DNA of 26,404 nt from Actinomycetota bacterium (GTDB taxonomy: Bacteria > Actinomycetota > Nitriliruptoria > Nitriliruptorales > JAHWKO01). This document shows positions 13,112 to 20,810 of this stretch, one piece after another. The translations under genes were made by a program, and so were the position numbers. A model generated the notes under the pieces. The model was not told the DNA's origin. It saw nothing but the letters and a program-made list of their open reading frames with translations, and searched no databases. How positions within the stretch are numbered: the first letter of the stretch is position 1; each line of letters opens with the position of its first letter. The stretch lies in the NCBI GenBank assembly GCA_019347855.1, contig JAHWKO010000023.1, positions 1 to 26,404 on the forward strand, given 5' to 3'.

Positions 13112-15016
13112 TCAGACGTCCGCACCGCACGCGCAGGTGTTGACCTCGCGGCTCACCATGCCCTGGCCGGTGTAGGTGTGGGTGGTGCAGGGCATACACG
13201 GGTCGAAGCTGCGGATCGCCCGCAGCATGTCGATCGACGTGAACCTGGACGGGTCCGACACGTCCTCGATGATGGGCGTGTTCATGACGGCTTCCTCGTA
13301 CGGCCCCGGCTGTCCGAAGTCGTCGCGCGGGGACGCGTTGATGGTGGAGGGCGTGGTGATCTGGTAGTTGACGATCTTGCCGCGGTCCATCACCAGGTGG
13401 TGCAGCAGCCAACCGCGGCCCGCGCCCCAGAACCCGACACTGCGGCGCTCGTCCTTGGGGATGTAGTCGTCGAGCTTGTCTGGCTCGACCGCCGCGACCT
13501 TGTTCTCGCCCGCCTTCATCAACCGGTACCCGAGCAGCAGGTTGTTGAACCCGACCAGCTGGGCGAACAGGTAGTGGTAGGCGCGGCTGCGGTTGCGCTC
13601 GAGGGCGTTCCACCGGTCCGGGACGTGCCACTCGACCTCGGTCTCGTGGGTCTCGGCCTTCGGGATGCGCATACGCAGCGAGTGGCCGGTCGCCTCGATG
13701 AAGTCGTTCTCGGGCAACTGCTGGGCCATGGCCGTCATGAGGAGGCGCGAGTAGGCCCCGGCCTCGACCGCTCTGCGGTCCCACCGAGGTGCGGTCGCCC
13801 AGCTGTACTTCTCCTTCCAGTCCTTGCCCGAGGGCTTGGGCAGGGTCCGCTTGTTCCAAGGGTGGTACGGGCTGAGGGGGTTGCCGAGGGGATCGGTGTC
13901 GTACCGGTTCGTGGTCGAGTCGTCGTAGTACGAGTGGTCGACGAACTCCTCGAACCCGATGTTGATGTCGGTCAGGCGGGTGGTGACGAGCTCGCCGTCG
14001 ATCACCGCGCCTGGGGTCGACCAGCGGCGCGCGCCCCACTCGTTGCAGTTCTCGTAGGTCGCGTCGTAGGCGTAGGGATCGTCCCAGTAGCCCGGATCCA
14101 CGTGGTTGGTCGGCCGGTAGCCGACCATCTGGTAGCGCTCGTCGGCCTCCATGAAGAAGTCGTAGAGGTCGTCCCACACGGCGATCATGCGACGCGCGTA
14201 GTCGAAGGTCTTGGCCATCTTGGCGTGGTACTCGTTCAGGGTCTGCAGGGTAATCGTCGACGAGACCCCGCCCGGCACGATCGTCTGGGGGTGGGGGAAC
14301 TTGCCGTGCAGCAGCGCGAACTGCTCCCGCGACAGCCGAGTGAAGTCCAGCCCCTCGCGGTAGAGCCTGCCCGTGAGCGGGTTCAGCGCCGTCATGACGT
14401 CGGCCATGGTGTCGAAGCCGTGGACGTTCGCACCCGGGCACTTCCACTTCTCGGCCTTGGGCCACAGCTCGGGGTTCGATTGCTTGATGACGGACTCGGA
14501 GTAGTCAGGGCCGGCCAGCAGGTACAGGTGCAGCGGGTTGTCGTAGCCCATCTCGGCCGCCTCGCCGAGGTTGCGCACGACCGTGCCCATCGGCGGCGGG
14601 GTCAGGCCCATCGCCATCTCGATCGCGTACGCCGAGGCGTGCGCGTGGACGCCGCCGCAGACGCCGCACGCGCGCGAGGACACGAAGATGGCGTCACGTG
14701 GGTCGCGCCCCATCAGGATGACCTCGTAGCCACGGAACAGCGTGGCCTGGGAGTGCGCGTCGAGGTACCGGCCCTCGTCGAGGTCAGCGGTGATGTGGAC
14801 GGCCAGGGCACCCGCGACGCGGGTGACCGGGTCCATGTTCAGGTCCTTGATGTGCCCGTTGCGAGCCATCAGCTGCTGGATCGACTCCCGCCGCTCCTCC
14901 TCGGTCATCGCCAGCTCGGGGCGCGAGGTCGTGACCGAGTACGGGTCGGGGACCCCGCCCTTCAACGTCGCGTTGCCGCGATCGTCGAACTCGACCGGGA
15001 GGTTCTTGAAGCACAT
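13112..15016 (-). CDS. hhyL: [NiFe]-hydrogenase large subunit, group 1h (actinobacterial high-affinity type)
   Basis: A 634-residue catalytic subunit that oxidises H2 at a Ni-Fe(CN)2CO centre. The N-terminal motif RACGVCGGVHAHAS gives C117 and C120; the C-terminal motif DPCMPCTTH gives C607 and C610, completing the four nickel ligands. Other family motifs are RVAGALAVHI (66-75) and FRGYEVILMGRDPRDA (94-109). After H613, the usual cleavage point, 21 residues remain, including a CAC near the end, so the translated form is a precursor. ATG 15016 follows AAGGAA. It lies 23 bases behind the small-subunit stop and is co-transcribed with it. Group 1h assignment rests on the small subunit, the accessory genes and overall sequence character; a phylogeny was not run. 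Confidence 0.93.
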   Translation of the reverse strand: MCFKNLPVEFDDRGNATLKGGVPDPYSVTTSRPELAMTEEERRESIQQLMARNGHIKDLNMDPVTRVAGALAVHITADLDEGRYLDAHSQATLFRGYEVILMGRDPRDAIFVSSRACGVCGGVHAHASAYAIEMAMGLTPPPMGTVVRNLGEAAEMGYDNPLHLYLLAGPDYSESVIKQSNPELWPKAEKWKCPGANVHGFDTMADVMTALNPLTGRLYREGLDFTRLSREQFALLHGKFPHPQTIVPGGVSSTITLQTLNEYHAKMAKTFDYARRMIAVWDDLYDFFMEADERYQMVGYRPTNHVDPGYWDDPYAYDATYENCNEWGARRWSTPGAVIDGELVTTRLTDINIGFEEFVDHSYYDDSTTNRYDTDPLGNPLSPYHPWNKRTLPKPSGKDWKEKYSWATAPRWDRRAVEAGAYSRLLMTAMAQQLPENDFIEATGHSLRMRIPKAETHETEVEWHVPDRWNALERNRSRAYHYLFAQLVGFNNLLLGYRLMKAGENKVAAVEPDKLDDYIPKDERRSVGFWGAGRGWLLHHLVMDRGKIVNYQITTPSTINASPRDDFGQPGPYEEAVMNTPIIEDVSDPSRFTSIDMLRAIRSFDPCMPCTTHTYTGQGMVSREVNTCACGADV

Positions 15017-15039
15017 CTGCGGGTTCCTTGGTCAGGTCG

Positions 15040-16437
15040 TCACGAACGGAAGGAGCCGGGCTTGGGCTCGGTGCCCTCCTCGAGCTCCGGGTCCTTCGGC
15101 GCGGTCCAGGTGCCCTCGGTGCCGCCCTTACCCCACTCGTCCCCACGGTTCTTGCCCGTGTCCGTCGAACGGCGGAGCATGTCGTACAGCTTGTGCCCGA
15201 CGTCCCGGACCGGGCCCGGTTCGGACCGGGCGCGTGCCCAGCCGCTGGGGATGTCGCCGTGGAGGTCCCAGCGGACCTCGCGGTTGAGGTTGTCGTTGCT
15301 GTACTCACGCAGCGGCTTGATGATCGACCCGAGGATGCGCGAGGCGGTGGTCGACGCGGTCGAGCCCGGGGGCTTCTTGTAGAAGGGGGTGAACTTGTCG
15401 GGGAAGCCGGGCATCGTGCAGCCGATGCACGCACCGCCGGCGTTCATGCAGCCACCGACGTGGTTGATCGCGCCGCGCGAGGTGATGTTGCAGTTCACGA
15501 CCGGACCCCAGCAGCCGATCTCGACGAGGCACTCCTTGTCGCCGAACTCCTCGGCGTAGGTGCCCTCCTCGTAGTAGGCCCCACGGACGCAGTGGCGGTG
15601 GACGGTCTCGCCGAACAGCCAGGCGGGCCGGCCGAGGTCATCGAACTCCGGGAGCGGCCCGAAGCCCTGCAGGAAGTACAGGATCGCCGCCACCGTCTCG
15701 GTGAAGTTGTCACCGACCGGCGCGCAGCCGGGGACGTTCACGACCGGCACGCCGTACGCGGACCGGTAGTCCTTCCCGAGGAAGTCCATGAGGCTCATGG
15801 CCCCGGTGGGGTTGCCCTCGGCGGAGGGGACGCCGCCCCAGGTCGCGCAGGTCCCGATCGCCAGGGACGCCGCCGCGCCTGGTGCGAGCCGTGCGATCCA
15901 CTCGTCAGTGGAGACCGTGCGTACCTCGCCGTTCTCGCCCCAGGGCTCCTCGCCCTGGCCCGACCAGTACCCGCCCTCGGCGATCGCCCGGGTCTCGTCG
16001 CTGATCGAGCCCTCGAGGATGATCACGTACGGCGCGTCGAGCTCGTCCTTGATCGCCTTCTCGTGCGCGTAGAAGTAGTTGGGGCCCGACTCGATGTTGA
16101 CCACCGGGTGATGCAGGACGACGCGCGGGATCCCCGGGTGAGCACCGAGCAGGAGGCTCTCGACCGACGGGCTGGACGCGCCGGTGACGGTCACCGTGCA
16201 GCCGTCGCAGCTCATCCCGGCGAACCAGAACGCGTGCACCTTCTCGAGGGGTCCGATGCGGCTGCCGACCCCGCCCTTCGCCGCTGGTTCGAGCATGTGC
16301 TCCATGTGCATCCGGGAGGGCATCCCGAAGTCGCCGACCTCCTCGTGCCGGTCGGCGTTGTACCGGTCGACGGGGCCGAGGAGGTCGAGCAGCTGTTCCG
16401 CCGGCGTCTCGCTCGGGACCTGTGCTGGTGCCGCCAT
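15040..16437 (-). CDS. hhyS: [NiFe]-hydrogenase small subunit, group 1h type
   Basis: A 465-residue Fe-S electron-transfer subunit. Proximal-cluster motif GMSCDGCTVT (C77, D78, C80), then GTCATWGG (C197) and VPGCAP (C238). Distal-cluster ligands HRHC (H280, C283), C303 and C309. Medial region cysteines C316, C330, C337 and C340 in NHVGGCMNAGGACIGC. The structure of the related actinobacterial-type enzyme of Ralstonia (Cupriavidus) eutropha has a three-Cys, one-Asp proximal cluster; D78 is the natural candidate here. No Tat signal is present, so the enzyme is expected inside the cell. ATG 16437 is preceded by GGGGGAG; ATG 16452 would add five residues. The C-terminal 100 residues are polar and lack a membrane helix. 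Confidence 0.93.
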   Translation of the reverse strand: MAAPAQVPSETPAEQLLDLLGPVDRYNADRHEEVGDFGMPSRMHMEHMLEPAAKGGVGSRIGPLEKVHAFWFAGMSCDGCTVTVTGASSPSVESLLLGAHPGIPRVVLHHPVVNIESGPNYFYAHEKAIKDELDAPYVIILEGSISDETRAIAEGGYWSGQGEEPWGENGEVRTVSTDEWIARLAPGAAASLAIGTCATWGGVPSAEGNPTGAMSLMDFLGKDYRSAYGVPVVNVPGCAPVGDNFTETVAAILYFLQGFGPLPEFDDLGRPAWLFGETVHRHCVRGAYYEEGTYAEEFGDKECLVEIGCWGPVVNCNITSRGAINHVGGCMNAGGACIGCTMPGFPDKFTPFYKKPPGSTASTTASRILGSIIKPLREYSNDNLNREVRWDLHGDIPSGWARARSEPGPVRDVGHKLYDMLRRSTDTGKNRGDEWGKGGTEGTWTAPKDPELEEGTEPKPGSFRS

Positions 16438-16471
16438 CGACTCCCCCACCATCCGTCCGACTCGAGCCCGG

Positions 16472-16518
16472 TAGATGCACCATACATCTAGCAGCGTTAG
16501 CCTGCTAGGGACCCCTAG
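16472..16518. promoter_or_regulatory. Three consecutive perfect inverted repeats in the hydrogenase/regulator divergent promoter
   Basis: TAGATG-N7-CATCTA (16472-16477/16485-16490), CTAGCAG-N7-CTGCTAG (16488-16494/16502-16508) and CTAGGG-N2-CCCTAG (16505-16510/16513-16518) overlap at their ends. They lie between the starts of the small-subunit gene and the divergent regulator gene. On the minus strand TATGGT (-10-like) falls in the spacer and edge of the first repeat; on the plus strand TAGGGA lies in the third. No good -35 is seen for either, as expected for activator- or repressor-controlled promoters. Confidence 0.65.
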
Positions 16519-16548
16519 CTACCCTGAGCGATGGACGGGAGGAGCCGC

Positions 16549-17010
16549 GTGACCGATCGACTGCACGCTCCCAAGTCCGAAGCGCTGCGCGAGCTGTACT
16601 GGCGCAGCGAGATCCTCCAGGTCATGTACTGGCTGCGGGGTGAGTCGCGTTCCGTGCACGAGGAGAGCGGCGGCCTCGTCGACGGGTTCGGCGAGGTGGT
16701 CGACCCGGACATGATCGAGCGGTTCCTCGGGGTCGACGCCGCGATCGGCATCACCTACCTAGACAAGCTCGTCGCCGAGGGCTACCTGGAGCGCGTGGGA
16801 GACGGGTACCGGCTGTCCGAACGGGGCCTCGAGGAGGGCGCTGAGGAGTTCGCTGCGGCGTTCTCGGACCTCACCGGGCCCGCTCACGGCGAGTGCAGCG
16901 CGGACTGCTGGTGCCACATGTCGGCCGAGGAGGCCGAGGCCTGCGCCGAGGAACGTGCGCACGACCACGACCACCCGCGCACCGATCCGACCGGAGGATC
17001 CGCGACGTGA
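16549..17010 (+). CDS. Winged-helix-like regulator with Cys/His-rich C-terminal tail
   Basis: A 153-residue protein starting at GTG 16549, behind a strong GGGAGGAG; ATG 16531 would add six residues with a poor site. Residues 12-95 look like a winged-helix DNA-binding domain (EALRELYWRSEILQVMYWLR, YLDKLVAEGYLERVGDGYRL, SERGLEEG). Residues 113-142 carry H113, C116, C120, C122, H123, C132 and H138/H140/H142, a dense metal- or cluster-binding set. A metal- or redox-responsive repressor or activator of the divergent hydrogenase operon is the natural reading (inference). Its stop overlaps the start of the PadR gene, so the two are translationally coupled. Confidence 0.75.
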   Translation: MTDRLHAPKSEALRELYWRSEILQVMYWLRGESRSVHEESGGLVDGFGEVVDPDMIERFLGVDAAIGITYLDKLVAEGYLERVGDGYRLSERGLEEGAEEFAAAFSDLTGPAHGECSADCWCHMSAEEAEACAEERAHDHDHPRTDPTGGSAT

Positions 17011-17372
17011 GCGACGCCCCGAGCGGACTGCCCCGCAACTTCCTGCGCCCGTGCCTCCTGCTCCTCCTGGCCGAGGAGCCCGCGCACGGCTACGACCTCC
17101 TCGAACGCCTCTTGGAGCTCGGCATCGAGCAGACGGATCCCGGCGGGCTGTACCGGGCCCTCCGGTCGATGGAGCAGGAGGGGCTCGTCCGGTCGTGGTG
17201 GGAGCCCTCCGACGCCGGTCCGAAGCGTCGGACCTACACCCTCACCGAGGAGGGCCTGGACTGGATGCACGCCTGGGCGGGGTCGCTGCGCGAGGTCCGT
17301 CGCCTGCTCGGGCGCTACCTGGATCGCTACGAACGCTCGCTCGAGCACCTGCCGTCCGACGTCACCCGCTAG
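17007..17372 (+). CDS. PadR-type transcriptional regulator
   Basis: A 121-residue winged-helix protein of the PadR family: LRPCLLLLLAEEPAHGYDLL (13-32), GGLYRALRSMEQEGLVRSWW (46-65), GPKRRTYTLTEEGLDWMHAW (71-90), then a helical tail for dimerisation. GTG 17007 overlaps the preceding stop and follows GGAGG. The PHGYDLL, LYRALR and RRTYTLTEEG elements are hallmark PadR residues. No obvious ligand-binding cysteines beyond a single C16. It sits between the Cys-rich regulator and the CooC-like ATPase and likely helps control the hydrogenase locus. Confidence 0.85.
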   Translation: MSDAPSGLPRNFLRPCLLLLLAEEPAHGYDLLERLLELGIEQTDPGGLYRALRSMEQEGLVRSWWEPSDAGPKRRTYTLTEEGLDWMHAWAGSLREVRRLLGRYLDRYERSLEHLPSDVTR

Positions 17373-17381
17373 GGGGCCCCG

Positions 17382-18152
17382 ATGCGGATCGCCATCGCCG
17401 GTAAGGGGGGTGCGGGGAAGACCACGATCTCGGCGACGCTCGCCCGGACGCTGGCCCGTCGCGGCGCGCTTGTCGTGATGATCGACGCAGACAGCAACCC
17501 GAACCTCGCGACCGCGCTGGGTGCCGCGTCCGGCACGCCCCCGACGCTCGAACCGCTGCCCACCAGCTTGGTGTCGCGTCGGCTCGACGGCCCGGCACTC
17601 ACCCAGCCGCTCGACCTGGTCCTCGATCGTCACACCCTGCGAGCACCGGATGGTGTCCGTGTCGCGCTGATGGGTATGCCCGCGCACGCCGACGAGGGGT
17701 GCCTGTGCTCGGCCCACGCGACCGTGAGCGCCGTGCTCGGTGACCTGGGCGCACGCGAGGACACGGTGACGATCGTCGATATGGAGGCCTCGCCGGAGCA
17801 CCTCAGCCGCGGGACGGCACGGCACGTGGACGTGCTGTTGCTCGTCACCGAACCGTACTTCCGGTCGCTCGAGACCGTCCGCAGGATGGCCGAGCTGGCG
17901 GCCGAGCTCCCGATCCCGCGGGTCGCGGTGGTCGCGAACAAGATCCGATCCGACAGGGACGGGGCAGCCGTCAGGGAGTTCTGCGACCGGCATGGGCTCG
18001 AACATCTCGTCGAGATCCCCCACAGCGATCTCGTTATCGACGCCGACATCGAACGCACCCCGGCGATCGACCGGGACCCCGACGACCCCGCCGTGCGGGC
18101 GATCGCGCGGCTCGCGGACCTGCTCGAGGTACCGACCGCCCAGCCGGCCTGA
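17382..18152 (+). CDS. CooC-like P-loop ATPase (nickel insertion/maturation), copy 2
   Basis: A 256-residue paralogue of the protein at 2027-2791: GKGGAGKTT (7-15), IDADSNPNL (34-42), GCLCSAHATV with C107 and C109 (CxC), and VDMEASPEHLSRG near 132. The region between residues 50 and 100 differs strongly between the two copies, so they are not a recent duplication. ATG 17382 is preceded by a run of G (TAGGGGGCC). It follows the PadR gene by 9 bases in an operon divergent from the hydrogenase. No CO dehydrogenase or hypB is nearby. I infer nickel delivery or ATP-dependent maturation of the hydrogenase. It converges with the next gene, one base between stops. Confidence 0.87.
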   Translation: MRIAIAGKGGAGKTTISATLARTLARRGALVVMIDADSNPNLATALGAASGTPPTLEPLPTSLVSRRLDGPALTQPLDLVLDRHTLRAPDGVRVALMGMPAHADEGCLCSAHATVSAVLGDLGAREDTVTIVDMEASPEHLSRGTARHVDVLLLVTEPYFRSLETVRRMAELAAELPIPRVAVVANKIRSDRDGAAVREFCDRHGLEHLVEIPHSDLVIDADIERTPAIDRDPDDPAVRAIARLADLLEVPTAQPA

Positions 18153-18153
18153 C

Positions 18154-18786
18154 TCAGCCGCGCAGGCGGTCCCACGCGGCAGCCAGCCGGTGGCGGAGCA
18201 GGTAGCCGACGAGCCCCGCCATCAGGACGTACTCGACGATCCCCACGATCCGTCCGTGGTGGCGGGGGTCCCAGTAGCTGATCGGGCTGTGGAACCGGAC
18301 GCTCCAGTCCAGAGGGAACAACAGCAGCGGACCGTCGTCGTGGTGGACCAGGATGTCGACGGCGACGTGAACGGCGACACCTACCAGGAACCAGAGCAGC
18401 ATCCGGCCGGCCGCCGGCCGGCGTCGACGGACCACCAGGATGACCCCGAGCCACGCCACCAGCATGACCGGCGACTGCAGGACGTTGTTCGCAGCCTTCC
18501 AGAACGGGTTCTGGAAGTACAGGTCCCGGAACACGTGACCGAGGCTGTCCCCGAGCCCCCATCCGCGGACGGCCATGAACCAGCCCGCCGCGACGACCGT
18601 CATGACGATGAGCGGCAGGTCGGGAGCGACCCCGCCCCACAGGAACGCCTTGGTGTGGATCGGATGGTCGGAGGGCGCGGGAGGGACCGACGTGTCCCGT
18701 CCGTCGCTGTCCGCGCGTCGTTCACGGACCCGACGGTCGATGGCCGCGTTGACGAGGAGGTGCGTCACGGTGTTCACGGGACGCAC
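18154..18786 (-). CDS. YdjM-like (DUF457) membrane-bound metal-dependent hydrolase family protein
   Basis: A 210-residue membrane protein beginning VNTVTHLLVNAAI, followed by HTKAFLWGGVAPDLPLI (GxxxPD motif) and HVAVDILVHHDDGP with the His/Asp cluster typical of the family, about four membrane helices in all. Such proteins (E. coli YdjM relatives) are annotated as membrane-bound metal-dependent hydrolases; the activity is not demonstrated. GTG 18786 is used, but GTG 18777 is possible. It is not obviously linked to the hydrogenase and probably marks the edge of that locus. Confidence 0.75.
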   Translation of the reverse strand: MRPVNTVTHLLVNAAIDRRVRERRADSDGRDTSVPPAPSDHPIHTKAFLWGGVAPDLPLIVMTVVAAGWFMAVRGWGLGDSLGHVFRDLYFQNPFWKAANNVLQSPVMLVAWLGVILVVRRRRPAAGRMLLWFLVGVAVHVAVDILVHHDDGPLLLFPLDWSVRFHSPISYWDPRHHGRIVGIVEYVLMAGLVGYLLRHRLAAAWDRLRG

Positions 18787-18825
18787 CCTGCCACGGTCCC
18801 GTACGCGGGGCGACCACCGGGTGAG

Positions 18826-18837
18826 CGCCGATCGGCG
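18826..18837. promoter_or_regulatory. 12-bp perfect palindrome in a divergent intergenic region
   Basis: CGCCGATCGGCG is a perfect palindrome between the YdjM-like gene and the cupredoxin gene, 33 bases before the latter's start. It could be an operator; in DNA this GC-rich, chance is also plausible. Confidence 0.25.
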
Positions 18838-18869
18838 TGACCGCTGGACACGTGGCAGGATGCGCCTGG

Positions 18870-19223
18870 ATGGGACATGCGCTCCGATGGTTCGTCATGA
18901 CGGCGGCAGCGGCGGCAGCGGCGTGCACCGTGGGCAGCCCGCCGGCGGTGACGAGCTCGACCGCCCCTCCGGGATCCACCCCGACGGTGACGCTCCAGGA
19001 CGACTCGTTCACGCCGGCCCAGCTCACCGTCGAGCCGGGGACCACCGTCGTGTGGCGGTTCGAGGACGGATCCCGGGCCCACAACATCATCGCCGAGGGG
19101 TTCGCGAGCGAGACGAAGGCCGATGGGACCTTCGAGCACACGTTCCACGAACCTGGGACCTACGGGTACTCGTGCACGATCCATGCGGGGATGGACGGCA
19201 CCGTGATCGTGCGAGAGCCCTGA
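18870..19223 (+). CDS. Plastocyanin-like cupredoxin, probable lipoprotein
   Basis: A 117-residue protein with an alanine-rich export signal ending in a candidate lipid-attachment cysteine (C19), a Ser/Pro/Thr linker and one cupredoxin domain. The copper ligands are H71 (RAHNII), C102, H105 and M108 (YSCTIHAGMDG), the complete type I copper set. It should be an external electron carrier. ATG 18870 has GGCAGGA at good spacing; GTG 18837 would add 11 residues before the signal. Being on the outside it is not an obvious partner of the cytoplasmic hydrogenase, but it could feed an oxidase. Confidence 0.85.
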   Translation: MGHALRWFVMTAAAAAAACTVGSPPAVTSSTAPPGSTPTVTLQDDSFTPAQLTVEPGTTVVWRFEDGSRAHNIIAEGFASETKADGTFEHTFHEPGTYGYSCTIHAGMDGTVIVREP

Positions 19224-19228
19224 CACGA

Positions 19229-19243
19229 GGCGGGCTCCGCCCG
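19229..19243. terminator. GC hairpin between convergent genes
   Basis: GGCGG (19229-19233) pairs with CCGCC (19237-19241); CGGGC/GCCCG (19231-19235/19239-19243) is an alternative register. It lies in the 25-base gap between the cupredoxin and GDPD stops. There is no T-run; it is a plausible bidirectional terminator in a high-GC genome. Confidence 0.4.
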
Positions 19244-19248
19244 AACGC

Positions 19249-20025
19249 TCAGGATGACGCGGCGGGAGCGGGCCACTGCCCCCGCGCACGCAGGACCCTG
19301 CGCAGTTCGCGGGTCTCGTCCGTGACGATCCCGTCGACGCCGAGATCGAGCAACCGGCGCATCTCGACCGGATCGTTCACCGTCCACACGTGGACGGGGA
19401 CGCCACGACCGTGGCAGTGGTCCACCATCCGCTGGTCCACCACGGTCGTGCCATCGTGCTCGACGGGGACCTGGAGGCAGTCGCACCCGACCGGGACGAG
19501 CCGGCCGAGCAGGCCGAGGTAGGACGCGACGCGTAGACGCCGCGCTTCCCCCGGCCCCGCGGAGGTGCACACGCGGTCGCCGAACTCGGCCCGGACCGCC
19601 GCGACCCGGGCGTCCGCGAACGATCCCACGCAGACGCGGTCGAACACGTCCCGCCGGCGGAGCAGGTCCACGAAGGGGGTCACTACGGGATCGGACTTCA
19701 GGTCGATGTTCACCCGCACCTCGGGCCAGGTGCCGAGGATCTCCTCGAGGCGCGGGACCGGTTCCCGTCCCCCGATGCGTGCCTCCGAGACCTCGGCCCA
19801 GTCCATCTCGGCGATCGCGCCGTCGCCGTCGGTGACCCGGTCGAGCCGCTCGTCGTGGAACGCGACGAGGACCCCGTCAGCCGTGGCGTGCACGTCCGTC
19901 TCGAGGTAGCGGTACCCCAGCTCGACGGCCTCCGCGAACGCGGCCATCGAGTTCTCGAGGCCCTGGAGACCGCCGCCCCGGTGCGCGAAGGCGATCGGAC
20001 CGTCGACGTCCAGGTACGGATGCAC
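19249..20025 (-). CDS. Glycerophosphodiester phosphodiesterase family protein
   Basis: A 258-residue TIM-barrel enzyme of the GDPD family that hydrolyses glycerophosphodiesters to glycerol-3-phosphate and an alcohol. The signature AHRGG...ENSMAAF (residues 14-30), YLETDVHATADGVLVAFHD (40-58) with the metal-binding Glu and Asp and catalytic His, NIDLKS (106-111) and the late WTVND (219-223) and DGIVTD (235-240) are all present. There is no signal peptide, so it is cytoplasmic. The GTG start at 20025 lies 15 bases after the hemolysin-III stop, suggesting co-transcription. Confidence 0.9.
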   Translation of the reverse strand: MHPYLDVDGPIAFAHRGGGLQGLENSMAAFAEAVELGYRYLETDVHATADGVLVAFHDERLDRVTDGDGAIAEMDWAEVSEARIGGREPVPRLEEILGTWPEVRVNIDLKSDPVVTPFVDLLRRRDVFDRVCVGSFADARVAAVRAEFGDRVCTSAGPGEARRLRVASYLGLLGRLVPVGCDCLQVPVEHDGTTVVDQRMVDHCHGRGVPVHVWTVNDPVEMRRLLDLGVDGIVTDETRELRRVLRARGQWPAPAASS

Positions 20026-20040
20026 GGTGACGGGTGCCCG

Positions 20041-20691
20041 CTAACCGAGTGGGAGCACGTACCGCCAGACCGCCAGGTAGTGCGCGGTCCCACCCGCGAG
20101 CACGAGCAGGTGGAAGATCTCGTGGTACCCGAACCACCGCGGCCAGGGATCGGGAGACCGCCGTGCGTAGATCACCGCCCCCGTGATGTAGAAGGCGCCG
20201 CCGAGCAGGAGCAGACCGGTCCCCTGCCACGGGAGTGCGGACAGCATGCGGGTCAACGGGATCACCCCGAGCGCCCCGAAGGCGACGTACGCGGCGGCGG
20301 TCAACCACCGAGGGCCGCGCAGCGGCGAGGCGGCGACGATCGCCCCGATGATGGCGATCGCCCAGGCCAGGGCGAGGCTCCACGTCCGCCAGGTCCCGTC
20401 CAACGCGTGCACGCCGACCGGCGTGAACGACGCCGCCATGAAGATCACGATCATCGCCAGGTCGAACCGACGCAGCACGTCGCGCACCCGGGCATCCCAG
20501 TTCGGCACGTGGTACAGCGAGCTCATCCCGAAGAGGCCGACGAGACACACCGCGAACACCAGGACGGACACCCGGTGGGTCGGGTCCGGGCCCGTCGAAC
20601 GCCAGAGGAGCCAGCCAGCCGCGATCGCCATCGGCGTCGCGAAGGCGTGCGACCAGCCCCGGAGACGGGGACGCGTGACGGTCGCGGACAC
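20041..20691 (-). CDS. Hemolysin III family (YqfA/PAQR-like) membrane protein
   Basis: A 216-residue protein with seven predicted membrane helices and the PAQR/hemolysin-III residues: SHAFATP (14-20), SSLYHVPNW (57-65, equivalent to S..YH), RRFDLAMIVIFMAASFTP (74-91, with the family Asp) and GYHEIFHLLVLAGGTAHYLAV (188-208, H...H). In the wider superfamily the conserved Ser/His/Asp/His residues suggest a zinc-dependent hydrolase. Haemolytic activity is not implied. The GTG 20691 start gives VSATVTRPRLRGW; the divergent BrkB gene starts 120 bases away. Confidence 0.88.
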   Translation of the reverse strand: MSATVTRPRLRGWSHAFATPMAIAAGWLLWRSTGPDPTHRVSVLVFAVCLVGLFGMSSLYHVPNWDARVRDVLRRFDLAMIVIFMAASFTPVGVHALDGTWRTWSLALAWAIAIIGAIVAASPLRGPRWLTAAAYVAFGALGVIPLTRMLSALPWQGTGLLLLGGAFYITGAVIYARRSPDPWPRWFGYHEIFHLLVLAGGTAHYLAVWRYVLPLG

Positions 20692-20810
20692 GGCGTGCTC
20701 CTGCGCTCTCGACGTCGGGTCTGACGGTACCTACTGGGCCGAGGTGCGGGACCGGGAGGGGGACGGTCAGCGGTACAGCCGCCCAGGTGATCCCTCCGTA
20801 GGGTGCCCGC

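Noticed and set aside
12869..15382. An open frame of over 800 codons antisense to the hydrogenase large subunit
   Set aside because: It is the mirror of hhyL in GC-rich DNA. Its translation is Arg/Val/Asp-biased with no domain, and hhyL on the other strand has every catalytic motif.
16450..16452. ATG 16452 as start of the small subunit
   Set aside because: It lacks a good ribosome site, whereas ATG 16437 has GGGGGAG just upstream. The five-residue difference does not affect function.
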